Assembly (NCBI RefSeq): GCF_900111345.1
Contig: NZ_FOGY01000002.1
Location: forward strand, 434,001 to 498,000
Source: Psychrobacillus sp. OK032
Lineage (GTDB): Bacteria; Bacillota; Bacilli; Bacillales_A; Planococcaceae
DNA: 64,000 nucleotides
Reading direction: 5' to 3'
Both the position numbers and the translations under genes were made by a program. How positions within the stretch are numbered: position 1 is the first letter of the stretch; every line of letters begins with the position of its first letter. Below are positions 48,242 through 59,057 of this stretch, one piece after another. The notes below the pieces were generated by a model, which was not told the origin of the DNA, searched no databases, and saw only the letters and a program-made list of their open reading frames with translations.

Positions 48242-49219
48242 TTAAGCATTTACTTTAAGTTGTTTGAATTCTTCCGTAAGCATTGGGATTACTTCGAATA
48301 AATCACCAACGATTCCGTAATCTGCTACTTTAAAAATATTTGCTTCTGGATCTTTATTGATCGCTACAATAATTTTCGAGTTCGACATACCAGCTAAATG
48401 CTGAATCGCACCTGAGATACCTGCCGCGATATAAAGGTCCGGTGTTACCACTTTACCAGTTTGTCCAATTTGTAGGGAATAATCACAGTAATCAGCATCA
48501 CAAGCCCCGCGGGATGCTCCAACTGCTCCACCTAGTACGGCAGCAAGCTCTTTTAATGGAGCAAAACCTTCTTCGCTCTTCACTCCACGTCCTCCTGCGA
48601 TGACTACTTTTGCTTCTGATAAATCTACACCCTCGGATGATTTACGAACTACTTCTTTAATGATAGTGCGAAGGTTTGTAATATCTACTGATAAAGCCGA
48701 TACATCCGCAATTTTATTTTCCTCTTTTGTTAGGGGCGCAATATTATTCGGACGAATTGTGATGAATTCGATACCATTTTTCACTTTCACTTTTTCGAAT
48801 GCTTTACCTGAATAGATTGGGCGGATATAAACAGCAGCATCGCCTTCTCCTTCAATAGCTGTTACATCCGATACTAGTCCTACTTGTAATTTACTTGCAA
48901 TTTTAGGTGATAAATCTTTCCCAAGAGCTGTATGTCCAAAAACAATAGCTTCTGGTTTCTCTTGCTCAATTACTGCAAGAATGGCTTGTCCATACCCGTC
49001 TGATGTATATTGTTTTAAATGTGGATGTTCCACCGTAATGACGCGATCTGCACCATATTTACCAAGTTCTGTTGATAGATCTTTCACGGAATCTCCTAAT
49101 AGAACGCTTACTACTTCCCCGCCATTTGAAATTTGTTTTCCAGCAGCGATTGCTTCATAAGAAACATTACGTAGAGTACCTTCACGCGCCTCTGCAAGTA
49201 CTAATACTTTTTTAGACAT
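48242..49219 (-). CDS. etfA: Electron transfer flavoprotein alpha subunit
   Basis: 325 residues. Takes electrons from acyl-CoA dehydrogenase. C-terminal FAD-binding segment VVIAGGRGVKSEEGFAPLKE near 205-224 and LYIAAGISGAIQHLAGM near 265-281. Follows etfB by 41 bases. Confidence 0.95.
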   Translation of the reverse strand: MSKKVLVLAEAREGTLRNVSYEAIAAGKQISNGGEVVSVLLGDSVKDLSTELGKYGADRVITVEHPHLKQYTSDGYGQAILAVIEQEKPEAIVFGHTALGKDLSPKIASKLQVGLVSDVTAIEGEGDAAVYIRPIYSGKAFEKVKVKNGIEFITIRPNNIAPLTKEENKIADVSALSVDITNLRTIIKEVVRKSSEGVDLSEAKVVIAGGRGVKSEEGFAPLKELAAVLGGAVGASRGACDADYCDYSLQIGQTGKVVTPDLYIAAGISGAIQHLAGMSNSKIIVAINKDPEANIFKVADYGIVGDLFEVIPMLTEEFKQLKVNA

Positions 49220-49260
49220 ATTCTTTTCCTCCTAGTTTAAGTTTAAAAGTTAATATTCGA

Positions 49261-50034
49261 TTAAACGACTTTTGCTTCCGAATGGAGTAAGTGAACTAAC
49301 TCTCTCACTTGGTCAGCTAGCTCGCCTTCTAATACTTTTCCTGCTTCCTTTTTAGGAGGTAAATATATTTCCAGTGTTTCTGTTTTTGCTTCTACATCAT
49401 CTTCATCAATATCTAAATCATCTAGTTCTACTTCATCTAATGGTTTTTTCTTTGCTTTCATAATTCCAGGTAATGAAGGGTAGCGTGGTTCATTTAACCC
49501 TTGTTGCGCTGTAACTAATAGTGGTAAAGAAGTTTCAAGGATTTCTGTATCCCCTTCCACATCACGTTTAATTGTTACAGTTGTCCCATCAATTTCAAGA
49601 TTTGTAATAGTTGTTACATAGTTAATACCTAGCAACTCTGCAACGCGTGGTCCAATTTGTCCAGATCCACCATCAATCGCAACATTACCAGCCAATATTA
49701 AATCAGGGTTTTTATCTTTTAAGTATTCCGAAATGATATGAGCAGCTGTGAACTGATCCAGTTCTTCTACATCATCTTCTACATTAATAAGAACGGCTTT
49801 GTCAGCCCCCATAGCTAGCGCAGTACGAAGTTGTTTTTCTGCGTCTTCCCCGCCCAATGTAAGAACAGTTACCTCTCCACCTTGTGCGTCGCGAACCTGA
49901 ATTGCTTCTTCAATTGCATATTCATCGTAAGGATTGATAATGAATTCTGCTCCGTCTTCTTGGATTTTACCACCACTCACGACGATTTTTTCTTCTGTAT
50001 CAAATGTGCGTTTCACTAAAACATAAATATTCAT
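49261..50034 (-). CDS. etfB: Electron transfer flavoprotein beta subunit
   Basis: 257 residues with INPYDEYAIEEAIQVRD near 33-49, AGNVAIDGGSGQIGPRVAEL near 112 and AQQGLNEPRYPSLPGIMKAK near 170. Partner of EtfA in beta-oxidation. Confidence 0.95.
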   Translation of the reverse strand: MNIYVLVKRTFDTEEKIVVSGGKIQEDGAEFIINPYDEYAIEEAIQVRDAQGGEVTVLTLGGEDAEKQLRTALAMGADKAVLINVEDDVEELDQFTAAHIISEYLKDKNPDLILAGNVAIDGGSGQIGPRVAELLGINYVTTITNLEIDGTTVTIKRDVEGDTEILETSLPLLVTAQQGLNEPRYPSLPGIMKAKKKPLDEVELDDLDIDEDDVEAKTETLEIYLPPKKEAGKVLEGELADQVRELVHLLHSEAKVV

Positions 50035-50059
50035 TTAGTTATCCTCCCCTAGCGTATAT

Positions 50060-50833
50060 TTACTTCCCTTTAAAAACAGGTTCTCTTTTTTCTAAAAATG
50101 CAGAAATACCTTCATTTGCATCTTCTGAAACAAAAACACTTCCAAAAACATTTGCTTCTGCTCGTACACCTTCATAATAAGAGGCTGGTTTTATATATTG
50201 GAGCATTTCTAACGCCGCTTTTACAGCGATAGGGCTTTTCTTTGCAATTTTAGTTGCAAGTTCTTGGGCGCGACTAAATAACTCTTCTTCCGGATAAGCA
50301 TGATTGGCTAAACCAATTCTAACTGCTTCTGTCCCACTGATTGGTTCACTCGTTAACAGCAATTCTGCTGCTTTTGCAAACCCAACGTAGCGCGGAAGTC
50401 GCTGCGTTCCAGCAAAACCAGGTATTAACCCTAATTGTAATTCTGGAAGTCCAAGTTTAGCATTTTCCGAAACAAGCCGTATATGACAGCTCATCGCTAA
50501 CTCTAAACCACCACCAAGTGCAGCACCATGAATTGCTGCGATTACCGGTTTCGAAAATCTTTCTAATCTTTCAAAGATCACTTGTCCACTTTCAGCCAAT
50601 TCTGAAAATTCTCCTCCTGAAGAAACCGAAGTAAATTCTTTAATATCCGCACCAGCAGAAAAGAATCTACCTTCACCTTTCAACAACAGGACACGAACTG
50701 CATCGTCATTTTCAACTGCATCTAGCAAGTCATTAATCTCTAAAATTACCCCTCTTGCCAGTGCATTTGCCGGTGGACGATTTAGTGTAACAGTAGCCAC
50801 ACTATCTTCAATCTCCCATGTCAAAAATTCCAT
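50060..50833 (-). CDS. fadB: Enoyl-CoA hydratase
   Basis: 257 residues of the crotonase fold. [18 protein letters not shown] near 50-67 and the second oxyanion/active-site segment [19 protein letters not shown] near 101-119, with [18 protein letters not shown] near 131. Hydrates trans-2-enoyl-CoA in fatty-acid degradation. Operon with fadR and etfBA as in B. subtilis. Confidence 0.93.
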   Translation of the reverse strand: MEFLTWEIEDSVATVTLNRPPANALARGVILEINDLLDAVENDDAVRVLLLKGEGRFFSAGADIKEFTSVSSGGEFSELAESGQVIFERLERFSKPVIAAIHGAALGGGLELAMSCHIRLVSENAKLGLPELQLGLIPGFAGTQRLPRYVGFAKAAELLLTSEPISGTEAVRIGLANHAYPEEELFSRAQELATKIAKKSPIAVKAALEMLQYIKPASYYEGVRAEANVFGSVFVSEDANEGISAFLEKREPVFKGK

Positions 50834-50850
50834 TCACTCTCTCCCCCTTG

Positions 50851-51432
50851 TTATACTTTTATAGCATTTAATAACAGACGATGTACTTTTGGGGTCAAGT
50901 CTATAAGATTATATTTATATTCATTCATAACCCAAGTAGTTGTCGTCTCATCTATTGTACCAAAAATCATTTGTCTTGCTAGTCGAATATCTATCTTTTG
51001 CTCAAATTCTTCATTTTCAATTCCTTCTTTTAAAATGGTATCTAGTAGTACTAAGTAATTTTTTAAAATGGCATTAATACGTAAACGGAGAGCCAAATTC
51101 GACTGCCTTAACTCTAACTGGGTAACTGTTGCTAAGTGATGATCACTCGCAAGTACACTAAAGTGATTTTCAATCATTTTAAATAACTTCTCTGAAGCAC
51201 TTGCATCAATTTCAATTATTTGCTTTAAATTTTCTGCGAATACCTCCATTTTTTCTTCAAATACGGAGATTAATATGTCTTCTTTGTTTTTAAAATATAA
51301 ATAGATTGTCCCATCTGCCACGCCAGCTTGTTTAGCTATTTTAGAAACTTGTGACTGATGATACCCATTTTCTGCAATAACAATAATGGCAGCATCTATA
51401 ATTTGCTTATATTTCGGCTTTTCCTTTTTCAA
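50851..51432 (-). CDS. fadR: Fatty-acid degradation repressor FadR (TetR family)
   Basis: 193 residues from the TTG at 51432 (GGTGGTGGG upstream), matching the B. subtilis start. TetR HTH near 8-52 (KQIIDAAIIVIAENGYHQSQ, SKIAKQAGVADGTIYLYFKN) and ligand domain ending FGTIDETTTTWVMNEY. Released from DNA by long-chain acyl-CoA. Represses its own operon and lcfA through the boxes upstream. Confidence 0.95.
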   Translation of the reverse strand: MKKEKPKYKQIIDAAIIVIAENGYHQSQVSKIAKQAGVADGTIYLYFKNKEDILISVFEEKMEVFAENLKQIIEIDASASEKLFKMIENHFSVLASDHHLATVTQLELRQSNLALRLRINAILKNYLVLLDTILKEGIENEEFEQKIDIRLARQMIFGTIDETTTTWVMNEYKYNLIDLTPKVHRLLLNAIKV

Positions 51433-51504
51433 TAAACCCACCACCAAATAATCAATTGCCGTAAAAACCATGGATTGTAACCTTGGCTAAACAATATAAA
51501 AATA

Positions 51505-51522
51505 TGAATGATTATTCATTCA
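51505..51522. promoter_or_regulatory. FadR box of the fadR operon
   Basis: TGAATGATTATTCATTCA, a full match to the Bacillus FadR consensus, inside a longer palindrome with 13-bp arms. It lies just downstream of the -10 box, so bound FadR would block transcription. Confidence 0.9.
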
Positions 51523-51529
51523 TATTTTT

Positions 51530-51558
51530 ATATTATATTTAATTTTCAGTAATGTCAA
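51530..51558 (-). promoter_or_regulatory. Promoter of fadR-fadB-etfBA
   Basis: Minus strand: TTGACA (51558-51553), 17 bases, TAATAT (51535-51530). Confidence 0.85.
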
Positions 51559-51586
51559 CATACGAATCGATTCGATTAGAATAAAA

Positions 51587-53290
51587 CTAGGAAGTTTGTT
51601 CTTGCGTTAGTTGTTTTAACTTTTCTTTTTCTTCCTCTATTAATGTCCTTCTTAATATTTTCCCAACTGCTGTTTTTGGTAGCTCTTTTCTAAATTCATA
51701 AATTCTTGGTACTTTAAAAGAGGCTAAATTTTCACGACAGAATGTATTTATCTCTTCTTCTGTTACAGACGCTCCCTCTTTTAACACGACGTACGCCTTT
51801 ACTGTTTCACCACGATATGCATCCGGTACTCCCGCAACTACACATTCTTGGATCGCAGAATGTTCATACAGCACTTCTTCCACATCACGTGGATAAATAT
51901 TATATCCGCCAGCGATGATCATATCCTTTTTCCGGTCCACTACATAAAAGTAACCGCTTTCATCCATGTAGCCTAAATCTCCTGTTAAAAGCCAACCGCT
52001 ACGCATCGTCATCTCCGTATCTTCCGGACGGTTCCAATAGCCTTTCATGACTTGCGGTCCTTTAACTGCAATTTCCCCAATCTCCCCAGGAGGAAGTGGT
52101 GTTGTAGATTCTATACCGAAAATGGCCGCATCTGTATCTGGCCACGGTATACCAACAGATCCCTTCACTCGATCCTCGCTATAGATTAAATTCGCATGTG
52201 ATACAGGGGAAGTTTCTGTTAATCCATAGCCCTCTACTAATCTACCACCTGTAACTTGCTCAAACTTTTCTTGCACTTCTATAGGTAGCGCAGCAGAGCC
52301 ACTCAAACAAGCTACAATAGAAGATAAATCATATTTTTGTACATCCGGATGATTTAATATACCAATGTAAATCGTCGGTGCACCAGGAAATAGAGTTGGC
52401 TTTTGCTTATCGATTGTTTTGAGAGCTGTTTCCACATCAAATTTTGGTAATAATATCATTCTATTTCCTAACATGACAGCCAATATTAAGACAGTCGTCA
52501 TCCCGTACACATGGAAAAATGGCAAAATACCTAGTATGCTTTCTTCGCCTTTTTTACATTTATAAAGCCATGCATCACACATCGATGCATTCGATATCAA
52601 ATTTTTATGCGTTAGCATAACTCCTTTTGGAAATCCTGTAGTTCCACCTGTATATTGTAAAAGTGCAATATCATCTTCGAAATCAAAAGGCATATTTATC
52701 GGATCTGCTTTTGCTACTTTCATTATTTCAGGGAATAAGTGGTTGATGCCCCGATGTTCCACTTTCACACTGAATCCATATTGTTTTTTTTGAATGAAAG
52801 GATACACCAAGTTTTTAGGAAAAGGTAAATAATCTTTAATGCCAGTTAAAATAATGTTTTCGAGCTCCGTGTCTTTTATTACTTTAGAAATCCTTGGATA
52901 TAAAATATCTAATGCTAAAATTACTTTTGCACCAGAATCTTTCATTTGATAAGAAATTTCTCTTTCTGTATATAACGGATTTGTTTGCACTACTATTGCC
53001 CCTGCATATAAGGCACCGTAATAACCAATAACCCCTTGTGGACAGTTGGGTAGCATAATAGCTACTCTGTCTCCTTTTTGAATGCCAATCATTCGTAAAT
53101 AGTTCGCAAATTTCAAGGAAGATTCATAGAGTTCCTTGTACGTTACATCTTTCCCCATGAAATGGATAGCTATTTTTTCTGGAAATTTGTTATACGTTCT
53201 TGTTAAGTATTCTTGTACTGGAATAGATTCGTAGGAAAGCGTATGTGGGATCTCAGCTGGATATTGGGAAAGCCAAATTTTCTCAGTCAT
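51587..53290 (-). CDS. lcfA: Long-chain fatty acid-CoA ligase
   Basis: 567 residues. AMP-forming ligase that activates long-chain fatty acids. P-loop-like YTGGTTGFPKGVMLTHKNL near 215-233, adenylate motif EGYGLTETSPVSH near 343, and signature GWLLTGDLGYMDESGYFYVV near 428, with the C-terminal catalytic Lys in PKTAVGKILRRTL. GAGGGGGCAAAAG before the ATG. Confidence 0.95.
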   Translation of the reverse strand: MTEKIWLSQYPAEIPHTLSYESIPVQEYLTRTYNKFPEKIAIHFMGKDVTYKELYESSLKFANYLRMIGIQKGDRVAIMLPNCPQGVIGYYGALYAGAIVVQTNPLYTEREISYQMKDSGAKVILALDILYPRISKVIKDTELENIILTGIKDYLPFPKNLVYPFIQKKQYGFSVKVEHRGINHLFPEIMKVAKADPINMPFDFEDDIALLQYTGGTTGFPKGVMLTHKNLISNASMCDAWLYKCKKGEESILGILPFFHVYGMTTVLILAVMLGNRMILLPKFDVETALKTIDKQKPTLFPGAPTIYIGILNHPDVQKYDLSSIVACLSGSAALPIEVQEKFEQVTGGRLVEGYGLTETSPVSHANLIYSEDRVKGSVGIPWPDTDAAIFGIESTTPLPPGEIGEIAVKGPQVMKGYWNRPEDTEMTMRSGWLLTGDLGYMDESGYFYVVDRKKDMIIAGGYNIYPRDVEEVLYEHSAIQECVVAGVPDAYRGETVKAYVVLKEGASVTEEEINTFCRENLASFKVPRIYEFRKELPKTAVGKILRRTLIEEEKEKLKQLTQEQTS

Positions 53291-53335
53291 TCTTTTGCCC
53301 CCTCATTTCATAATCGTTCGAACATTCATATTTTC

Positions 53336-53367
53336 ATTATAGATATAAATGAATGACAATTCAATTT
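53336..53367 (-). promoter_or_regulatory. Promoter of lcfA with overlapping FadR-like box
   Basis: Minus strand: TTGAAT (53364-53359), 17 bases, perfect TATAAT (53341-53336). TGAATGACAATTCAATTT (53350-53367, plus strand) has one perfect FadR half-site and a degenerate second half and covers the -35 region. Confidence 0.7.
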
Positions 53368-53378
53368 ATTTATAATAG

Positions 53379-53421
53379 AAAAAAGAGACTGTTGTGATTA
53401 GTTTATCTCAACAGTCTCTAA
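53379..53421 (-). terminator. Terminator downstream of yshE
   Basis: Minus strand AGAGACTGTTG...CAACAGTCTCT with TTTTTT after the stem. Confidence 0.88.
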
Positions 53422-53444
53422 AATGAGCTGTTCACTCATTCTAT

Positions 53445-53516
53445 TACTCCATTACTACATATATTATTCCGACAAGGACAAAAAGTATGCCTACAGCAAT
53501 TAAAACTTTCGACAAT
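53445..53516 (-). CDS. Possible 23-aa membrane peptide
   Basis: TTG-started frame coding one hydrophobic helix (KVLIAVGILFVLVGIIYVVM). AGGAGCG is 16 bases upstream, too far. An ATG near the ribosome site is in another frame, one base off, so this may be a small membrane-protein gene damaged by a one-base change or simply a chance frame. Confidence 0.3.
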
Positions 53517-53535
53517 TTTTCCATTACATTCGCTC

Positions 53536-53949
53536 CTATGAAATACTTGCTCCTATGACAAATGATAAGCCAACGGAAATAATCAGGGAAATAAATCCGA
53601 CCGAGCGATTATCATTTTCTATTTCTTTATCCACATTAAAACTTGGTGTTAAAAATTCAAATAACCAATATGCAATAATTAGCAAGGTAAAACCGAATAA
53701 TCCCCAACCAATCATTTGAAAAAATGAATTATGTTGTTCTATTGAATATTTAAAAATATTACATACACCAAAAATTTTTCCGCCTGTCGCCATGGCAACG
53801 GCGACATTTCCTTTTTTAATTTCTTCCCAGTTTTTATACTTCGTTACAAGTTCAAATATAACCATGGAAACAACTAAACATAAAATAACAACACTAAAAT
53901 AACCAGCTGACTCCACAAGTGGGTTTGCCCAAAAACCAGAAAGCAACAT
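53536..53949 (-). CDS. yshE: DUF350 membrane protein YshE
   Basis: 137 residues with four predicted membrane helices (SAGYFSVVILCLVVSMVIF, VAMATGGKIFG and so on). DUF350 family; follows mutS2 as in B. subtilis. Function unknown. Confidence 0.85.
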   Translation of the reverse strand: MLLSGFWANPLVESAGYFSVVILCLVVSMVIFELVTKYKNWEEIKKGNVAVAMATGGKIFGVCNIFKYSIEQHNSFFQMIGWGLFGFTLLIIAYWLFEFLTPSFNVDKEIENDNRSVGFISLIISVGLSFVIGASIS

Positions 53950-54017
53950 GCTAAAAACCCCTTTAAATTTTTCTTACTATACGTGTAATTAGATAAAAAG
54001 TTTCAAATTCCTTTTAC

Positions 54018-56381
54018 CTATTTTAATTCGACTACCGTAACTCCGTGACCGCCTTCTCCAGCTTCACCAAAACGATAGTTTTTCACACGCGAATGGTTTT
54101 TCAAATATTGCTGAATAGCCTGTCTTAATACGCCAGTTCCCTTCCCGTGGATAATAGAAACACGTGGGTAGTTCGCTAAGATAGCATCGTCTAAATATTT
54201 TTCTGTTCGAATAAGTGCATCTTCGTATCGTTCCCCGCGGAGGTCAAGCTCTAATTTCACATGCGAATCTCTGCCCCGAACCGCATTGACAGAAACTGTT
54301 TGCTTTTGTTTTTCCGGTTTAATATATTCTAAATCAGATTCATCTAATTTCATCTTTAACATACCAATTTGAACCGACCATTCATTCTTCGAAAGCTTGT
54401 CTATTAATGTACCTTTTTGACCGAAACTTAATACTTTTACTTCGTCTCCAGCTTTTAACTCTTTTGCACGCTCGTTTAATTTCTTTTGTTTTTTTAATAC
54501 TGGATTTGTAGGAAGTGCTGCGTCCAATCGTTTTTTTGCATCGATCAGTTCATGGTCTTTTACTAATTTATGCGTATTAGCTTGCATTTTGCGGAGATCA
54601 CTAATGATTTCATCTGCTTCGCGTCTAGCATCCTCAATAATTTTTTTTGCTTTATCTTTAGCTTTTAGTTCTAACTGTTCTTTCTTTTGTTCGAGTTCAG
54701 CTAGCCTTTGTTCTAGATCCTCTTTTACTTGTTTTGCTTCTTCTAACTTTTCTTCTGTTTCTTCAGCATCTCTTTCAGCTTGTCTTCTACTTGCTTCTAA
54801 CGAGGCAATCATCGAATTAACTTCCCCACGGTCTGCTCCCGTATAAGTCTGCGCTTGGGAAATAATATACGCTGGTAAACCAAGTCGCTCCGAAATTTCA
54901 AAAGCATTACTACGTCCAGGAACCCCAATTAGCAATTTATAAGTGGGGCTTAATGTTTCGACATCGAACTCAACACTTGCATTCGCCACACCTGGTCGAT
55001 TATAGCCATACGCTTTTAGTTCAGGGTAATGCGTTGTCGCCATCACACGCGCGCCTGTTCCATGCACTGCATCCAAGATAGAAATAGCAAGTGCTGCTCC
55101 TTCTTGTGGGTCGGTTCCAGCACCAAGCTCATCAAAAATTATTAATGATTTTTCATTATATTTTTTCAAAATGTCTACAATATTCACCATATGAGATGAA
55201 AATGTACTCAAGCTTTGCTCAATGGACTGTTCATCTCCAATATCTGCAAATACCGATTCAAATAGGGCTACTTCCGAACCATCTAATGCTGGAATCGGAA
55301 TACCACTTTGTGCCATTAATGTACAAAGTCCCACCGTTTTTAGTGTTACGGTTTTACCACCTGTATTTGGTCCTGTAATGACAATCGCCGTAATATCTTT
55401 CCCAAATTCGATTGTATTAGGAACTGCAGTTTCTATAGGAATAAGTGGGTGTCTTGCTTTTACTAAACGAATATACCCGTCATTGTTAATAATTGGCATC
55501 GTACACTTCTCTGCTTGTCCGTATTTAGCTTTGGCCAAAATAACATCGATTTCGCCTAAAATACTTACTAATAGGAAGATTTCATGTCCCACAAGTTCTA
55601 CTTCTGCTGTCAGTTTGATCAAGATGCGTTCTATTTCTTCTTGCTCTTTTACTTTTAAACTACGGATTTCATTATTTATTTGAACGACTGCAGATGGTTC
55701 GATAAATAATGTTTGACCCGAAGACGATTGATCATGGATAATTCCACCATAATGACTGCGGTATTCTGACTTGACTGGTATTACATATCGATCATTTCGA
55801 ATCGTTATAATGGAATCCGAAAGCATTTTAGATGCATTAGCACCTCTTGTATAGCTTTCTAGTTTTTCTCGAACTCGACTCACTTGGATACGTAGTTGTT
55901 GACGGATCGAACGTAATGTACTACTCGCACTATCTAGTACAGCTCCATTTTCATCGATACAATCATTTATTTCATGTTCAAGCGCCGTTAGAATTGGCAT
56001 AGATTCTTTCTTTTCTAGAAAATGAGGAATCGCTACATCTTCTGACTCTGCTACATTTTCTAAAAATTGGCGCAAAATTTTACTGGCACGAATCGTACTA
56101 GCTGTTTCCATTAATTCGATTGGACTTAGCATTCCACCTATTTGTGCTCGTTTTGCATGGGGACGAATATCAGTAATGCCCCCCATTGGAACATTGCCTC
56201 TTAAACGAAGAATGGATAATCCCTCATCCATTTCTTCTAAGAGCTTCGTGACTTCTTTATAATCAACAGAAGGCACAAGCTTATCTATATGGCTTTTTCC
56301 GACAGAAGAAGTACAATATTTTGCCACTTCTTCCCGTATTTTATAATATTCTAAAGTTTTCAGTGCTCTTTCAGCTATCAC
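54018..56381 (-). CDS. mutS2: MutS2 endonuclease/ribosome-rescue ATPase
   Basis: 787 residues. MutS-type ATPase core with [16 protein letters not shown] near 330-345 and [17 protein letters not shown] near 410, a long coiled coil near 520-625 ([20 protein letters not shown]), and a C-terminal Smr domain near 710-787 ([32 protein letters not shown]). GTG start after GAGGAGGTGCC. Lacks the mismatch-binding domain of MutS; linked to recombination control and collided-ribosome splitting. Confidence 0.96.
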   Translation of the reverse strand: MIAERALKTLEYYKIREEVAKYCTSSVGKSHIDKLVPSVDYKEVTKLLEEMDEGLSILRLRGNVPMGGITDIRPHAKRAQIGGMLSPIELMETASTIRASKILRQFLENVAESEDVAIPHFLEKKESMPILTALEHEINDCIDENGAVLDSASSTLRSIRQQLRIQVSRVREKLESYTRGANASKMLSDSIITIRNDRYVIPVKSEYRSHYGGIIHDQSSSGQTLFIEPSAVVQINNEIRSLKVKEQEEIERILIKLTAEVELVGHEIFLLVSILGEIDVILAKAKYGQAEKCTMPIINNDGYIRLVKARHPLIPIETAVPNTIEFGKDITAIVITGPNTGGKTVTLKTVGLCTLMAQSGIPIPALDGSEVALFESVFADIGDEQSIEQSLSTFSSHMVNIVDILKKYNEKSLIIFDELGAGTDPQEGAALAISILDAVHGTGARVMATTHYPELKAYGYNRPGVANASVEFDVETLSPTYKLLIGVPGRSNAFEISERLGLPAYIISQAQTYTGADRGEVNSMIASLEASRRQAERDAEETEEKLEEAKQVKEDLEQRLAELEQKKEQLELKAKDKAKKIIEDARREADEIISDLRKMQANTHKLVKDHELIDAKKRLDAALPTNPVLKKQKKLNERAKELKAGDEVKVLSFGQKGTLIDKLSKNEWSVQIGMLKMKLDESDLEYIKPEKQKQTVSVNAVRGRDSHVKLELDLRGERYEDALIRTEKYLDDAILANYPRVSIIHGKGTGVLRQAIQQYLKNHSRVKNYRFGEAGEGGHGVTVVELK

Positions 56382-56396
56382 TGTGGCACCTCCTCA

Positions 56397-58100
56397 TTAT
56401 TTCTTTATGAACTGTTTGAATTTTTCTAGCGTCCAAGCATTTACAATTGTTCCTTTATGCAGCCATGCTTTTTGCGCATAGCGTACACCGACATCCATAT
56501 ATTTTAGTTGATCGATATGATGGGCGTCTGTATTAATCGCAATAGGCACGCCTTTTTCTTGCGCTAGCTTTAAATATTCTGTTTGTAAGTCAAGTCGATA
56601 TGGATTTGCATTTAATTCTAATATTTTCCCATTTTCCCTCGCCCATTCGATTAAGGTCGGTACATCTGGATTATATCCATTTCGTTGTTCAATAATTCTT
56701 CCGGTTGGGTGTGCAATCATATGGACATAAGGATTTTTTATCGCATTATTTAATCGCTCCATGATTTTTTCTTGCGGTTGACTAAAACTTGAATGGATGG
56801 AAGCAATGACGAAATCTAATTGCTTTAATAGATCGTCATCAAAATCAAGCGATCCATCAGGAAGAATATCCATTTCTGTTCCCGCGAAAATTTCGATATC
56901 AGCGTATTTGTTATTTAAGTCGTGAATTGTATCGATTTGTCTTAATAATCGTTCTTTTGACAACCCATTAGCTACTTTTAAATAATCAGTGTGGTCCGTG
57001 ATAACGATATGCGAATATCCTTTAGCACGACTAGCTTCTACCATTTCTTCGATAGAATGGGCACCATCCGACCAAGTGGAATGCATATGGAAATCACCTT
57101 TTATATCTTCAAGCGTTACGAGTAATGGCAATTGGTCCAATTTCGAAAATTCCGAGCCATCTTCTCGAACGGATGGTGGGATAAATGGTAGGTCGAAATA
57201 AGCATAGAATTCCACTTCGGAGTTGAAATGTTGCATGGACCCATCTTCTAGTTCCACACCATATTCACTTATTTTCTTTCCTTGTTCTTTTGCAATTTGT
57301 CTCATTTTAATATTATGGTCTTTCGATCCTGTAAAATGATTTAATGCAGATGCATATTGATGTAATTCGACTAAACGGAAATCGACGTCGATTTCGTTGT
57401 CTCCATCTAGTGTAACGGAAACTTTCGTATCTCCGGCAGCAATTACTTTTAACACTGGTAGCTCTTTTAATAGTTCTTCACGAACCTGTTGTGCTGCACT
57501 AGTCGCAATGATGAAGTCAATATCTTTACTCGCTTCTTTAACTCTTCGGTAAGAACCAGCAACTGAGTATTTTTCAATCGTTGAAATAGTAGCCAGTTTG
57601 CTTTCGATCATTTCTACAATTGGTTCTAATTGCCAAACCGCTGTACGTTCGGGTTTTGATTGTAAGTTTTCAATTTCTGCAAGAATTTTCTTTTCCGTTT
57701 TCGCTGCAAATCCAGCTAACGTTTGCACTTTACATGCTTCACATGCCAATTTTAACGCATCCATCGAATCGATTTGTAATTCTTTATATAACTTTGCAAT
57801 TTTTTTGCCACCAAGTCCTGGAATTTTCAGCATCGGAAGCAAGCCACTAGGCACTGTATTTTGAAGCTCAACTAGTAGAGAACACGCTCCCGTATTAATT
57901 AAATCTTCAATAACTGCACCGGTTGATGCACCTATGCCTTTTAATGATAATATATTATCCATCTCGGCTAAGCTACGCGGATCTAGCTCTAACACTTGTG
58001 CAGCTTTTCGGAAAGCGGACACTTTGAAAGGATTTTCCCCTTGTAATTCCATATATAATGCTATTTTTTCTAGTGTATTTATGATTGTTTTTTTATCCAT
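56397..58100 (-). CDS. polX: Family X DNA polymerase with PHP nuclease
   Basis: 567 residues. N-terminal HhH domain (IPGLGGKKIAKLYKEL near 93), pol-beta nucleotidyltransferase (SYRRVKEASKDIDFII near 182-200, with the D-x-D) and C-terminal PHP exonuclease (DFHMHSTWSDGAHS near 333; ITDHTDYL near 365). Base-excision/gap repair polymerase. Confidence 0.95.
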   Translation of the reverse strand: MDKKTIINTLEKIALYMELQGENPFKVSAFRKAAQVLELDPRSLAEMDNILSLKGIGASTGAVIEDLINTGACSLLVELQNTVPSGLLPMLKIPGLGGKKIAKLYKELQIDSMDALKLACEACKVQTLAGFAAKTEKKILAEIENLQSKPERTAVWQLEPIVEMIESKLATISTIEKYSVAGSYRRVKEASKDIDFIIATSAAQQVREELLKELPVLKVIAAGDTKVSVTLDGDNEIDVDFRLVELHQYASALNHFTGSKDHNIKMRQIAKEQGKKISEYGVELEDGSMQHFNSEVEFYAYFDLPFIPPSVREDGSEFSKLDQLPLLVTLEDIKGDFHMHSTWSDGAHSIEEMVEASRAKGYSHIVITDHTDYLKVANGLSKERLLRQIDTIHDLNNKYADIEIFAGTEMDILPDGSLDFDDDLLKQLDFVIASIHSSFSQPQEKIMERLNNAIKNPYVHMIAHPTGRIIEQRNGYNPDVPTLIEWARENGKILELNANPYRLDLQTEYLKLAQEKGVPIAINTDAHHIDQLKYMDVGVRYAQKAWLHKGTIVNAWTLEKFKQFIKK

Positions 58101-58145
58101 TACAATAACTCCTTCTGAAAAACTATTATATCTACTGAATGAAGT

Positions 58146-58175
58146 TAAAAAAACTTCCCTCTACTGAGAGAAGTC
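58146..58175 (-). terminator. Terminator at the end of cvpA
   Basis: Minus strand ACTTCTCTC-AGTA-GAGGGAAGT then TTTTTTT; the stem begins at the cvpA stop codon. Confidence 0.82.
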
Positions 58176-58716
58176 ACTTTTCTATATAGATATACCACCA
58201 ATTCTTCACTAATTCCGATAAAATCGGCGTGTGTTCCAACATCCACCCGGTTAAAATGGAATTCGATATTAAATTTTGAATAAAATCGATTGGTAAAAGG
58301 GCAAATACGTATAATAGTACAAATAGGATAAAGTAAAATTCGATAAAGCCTAATACTGCCCCAACAAGATTACTTACAAAGCCAAGTATAGGCAAATATT
58401 TCAAGAAATCAAACATCGATGCGATCAACTGAAGAGCAAATTTCACCGCTATAAAAATAAGAACAAAAGCAATAACACGATAAAAAGTTTGGTCCAACTC
58501 CAAATTCTCCACTGCAATTGTCAGCTTTGATCCAGCCGTAACCGCTGGAAATGGAATCCATAGAACAAATTTGTCTGCAAGTGGTTTATAATAAGTGTAC
58601 GCAACAATAAGCGCGATGATAAAACCAGTCATATGAATGAGTTGGACAATTAGCCCACGTTTTGCGCCGGTGATCAAACCGGCTACTAATAAAATTAATA
58701 TAAGAATATCAAACAT
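58174..58716 (-). CDS. cvpA: CvpA family membrane protein
   Basis: 180 residues with four membrane helices (ILILILLVAGLITGAKRGL, FIIALIVAYTYYKPLAD, and so on). CvpA/YshB family, position between zapA and polX as in B. subtilis. Confidence 0.88.
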   Translation of the reverse strand: MFDILILILLVAGLITGAKRGLIVQLIHMTGFIIALIVAYTYYKPLADKFVLWIPFPAVTAGSKLTIAVENLELDQTFYRVIAFVLIFIAVKFALQLIASMFDFLKYLPILGFVSNLVGAVLGFIEFYFILFVLLYVFALLPIDFIQNLISNSILTGWMLEHTPILSELVKNWWYIYIEK

Positions 58717-58720
58717 TTTT

Positions 58721-58981
58721 TCAGTCCTTTAATTTTTTCAATTCTGCTTCTAGTATTTCTAATTGCTCTTTTACTTTTATGTAATCGTTTACGGCATTCA
58801 CAGCAGTAAGCACCGCAAGTTTTGGAATATCTAGCTGACTATTATGTGCTTGTATCTCTCGCATTTTATCATCCACCATGGAGGCTACAAGACGCATATG
58901 ACCAGTAGTTTCGGAGCCTACCATTTTATAAGTCTGCCCATATATTTCAACAGAAATTCTCGTTTTTTGCTGTTCTGACAA
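58721..58981 (-). CDS. zapA: Cell division protein ZapA
   Basis: 86 residues from the TTG at 58981 (GGAGG 7 bases upstream), the length of B. subtilis ZapA. Start [20 protein letters not shown], long C-terminal coiled coil ([16 protein letters not shown]). Bundles FtsZ filaments. Divergent from rnhC. Confidence 0.92.
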   Translation of the reverse strand: MSEQQKTRISVEIYGQTYKMVGSETTGHMRLVASMVDDKMREIQAHNSQLDIPKLAVLTAVNAVNDYIKVKEQLEILEAELKKLKD

Positions 58982-59057
58982 AGCCATACCTCCCCAGAAA
59001 ATCCTAATTACAATAATAACACGAAATAGATTACGATGTGAAGAAAGGAACAAACGA

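Noticed and set aside
54589-55683. Plus-strand frames of 85-153 codons inside mutS2.
   Set aside because: Antisense shadows with Ser/Leu-rich composition; mutS2 is intact on the other strand.
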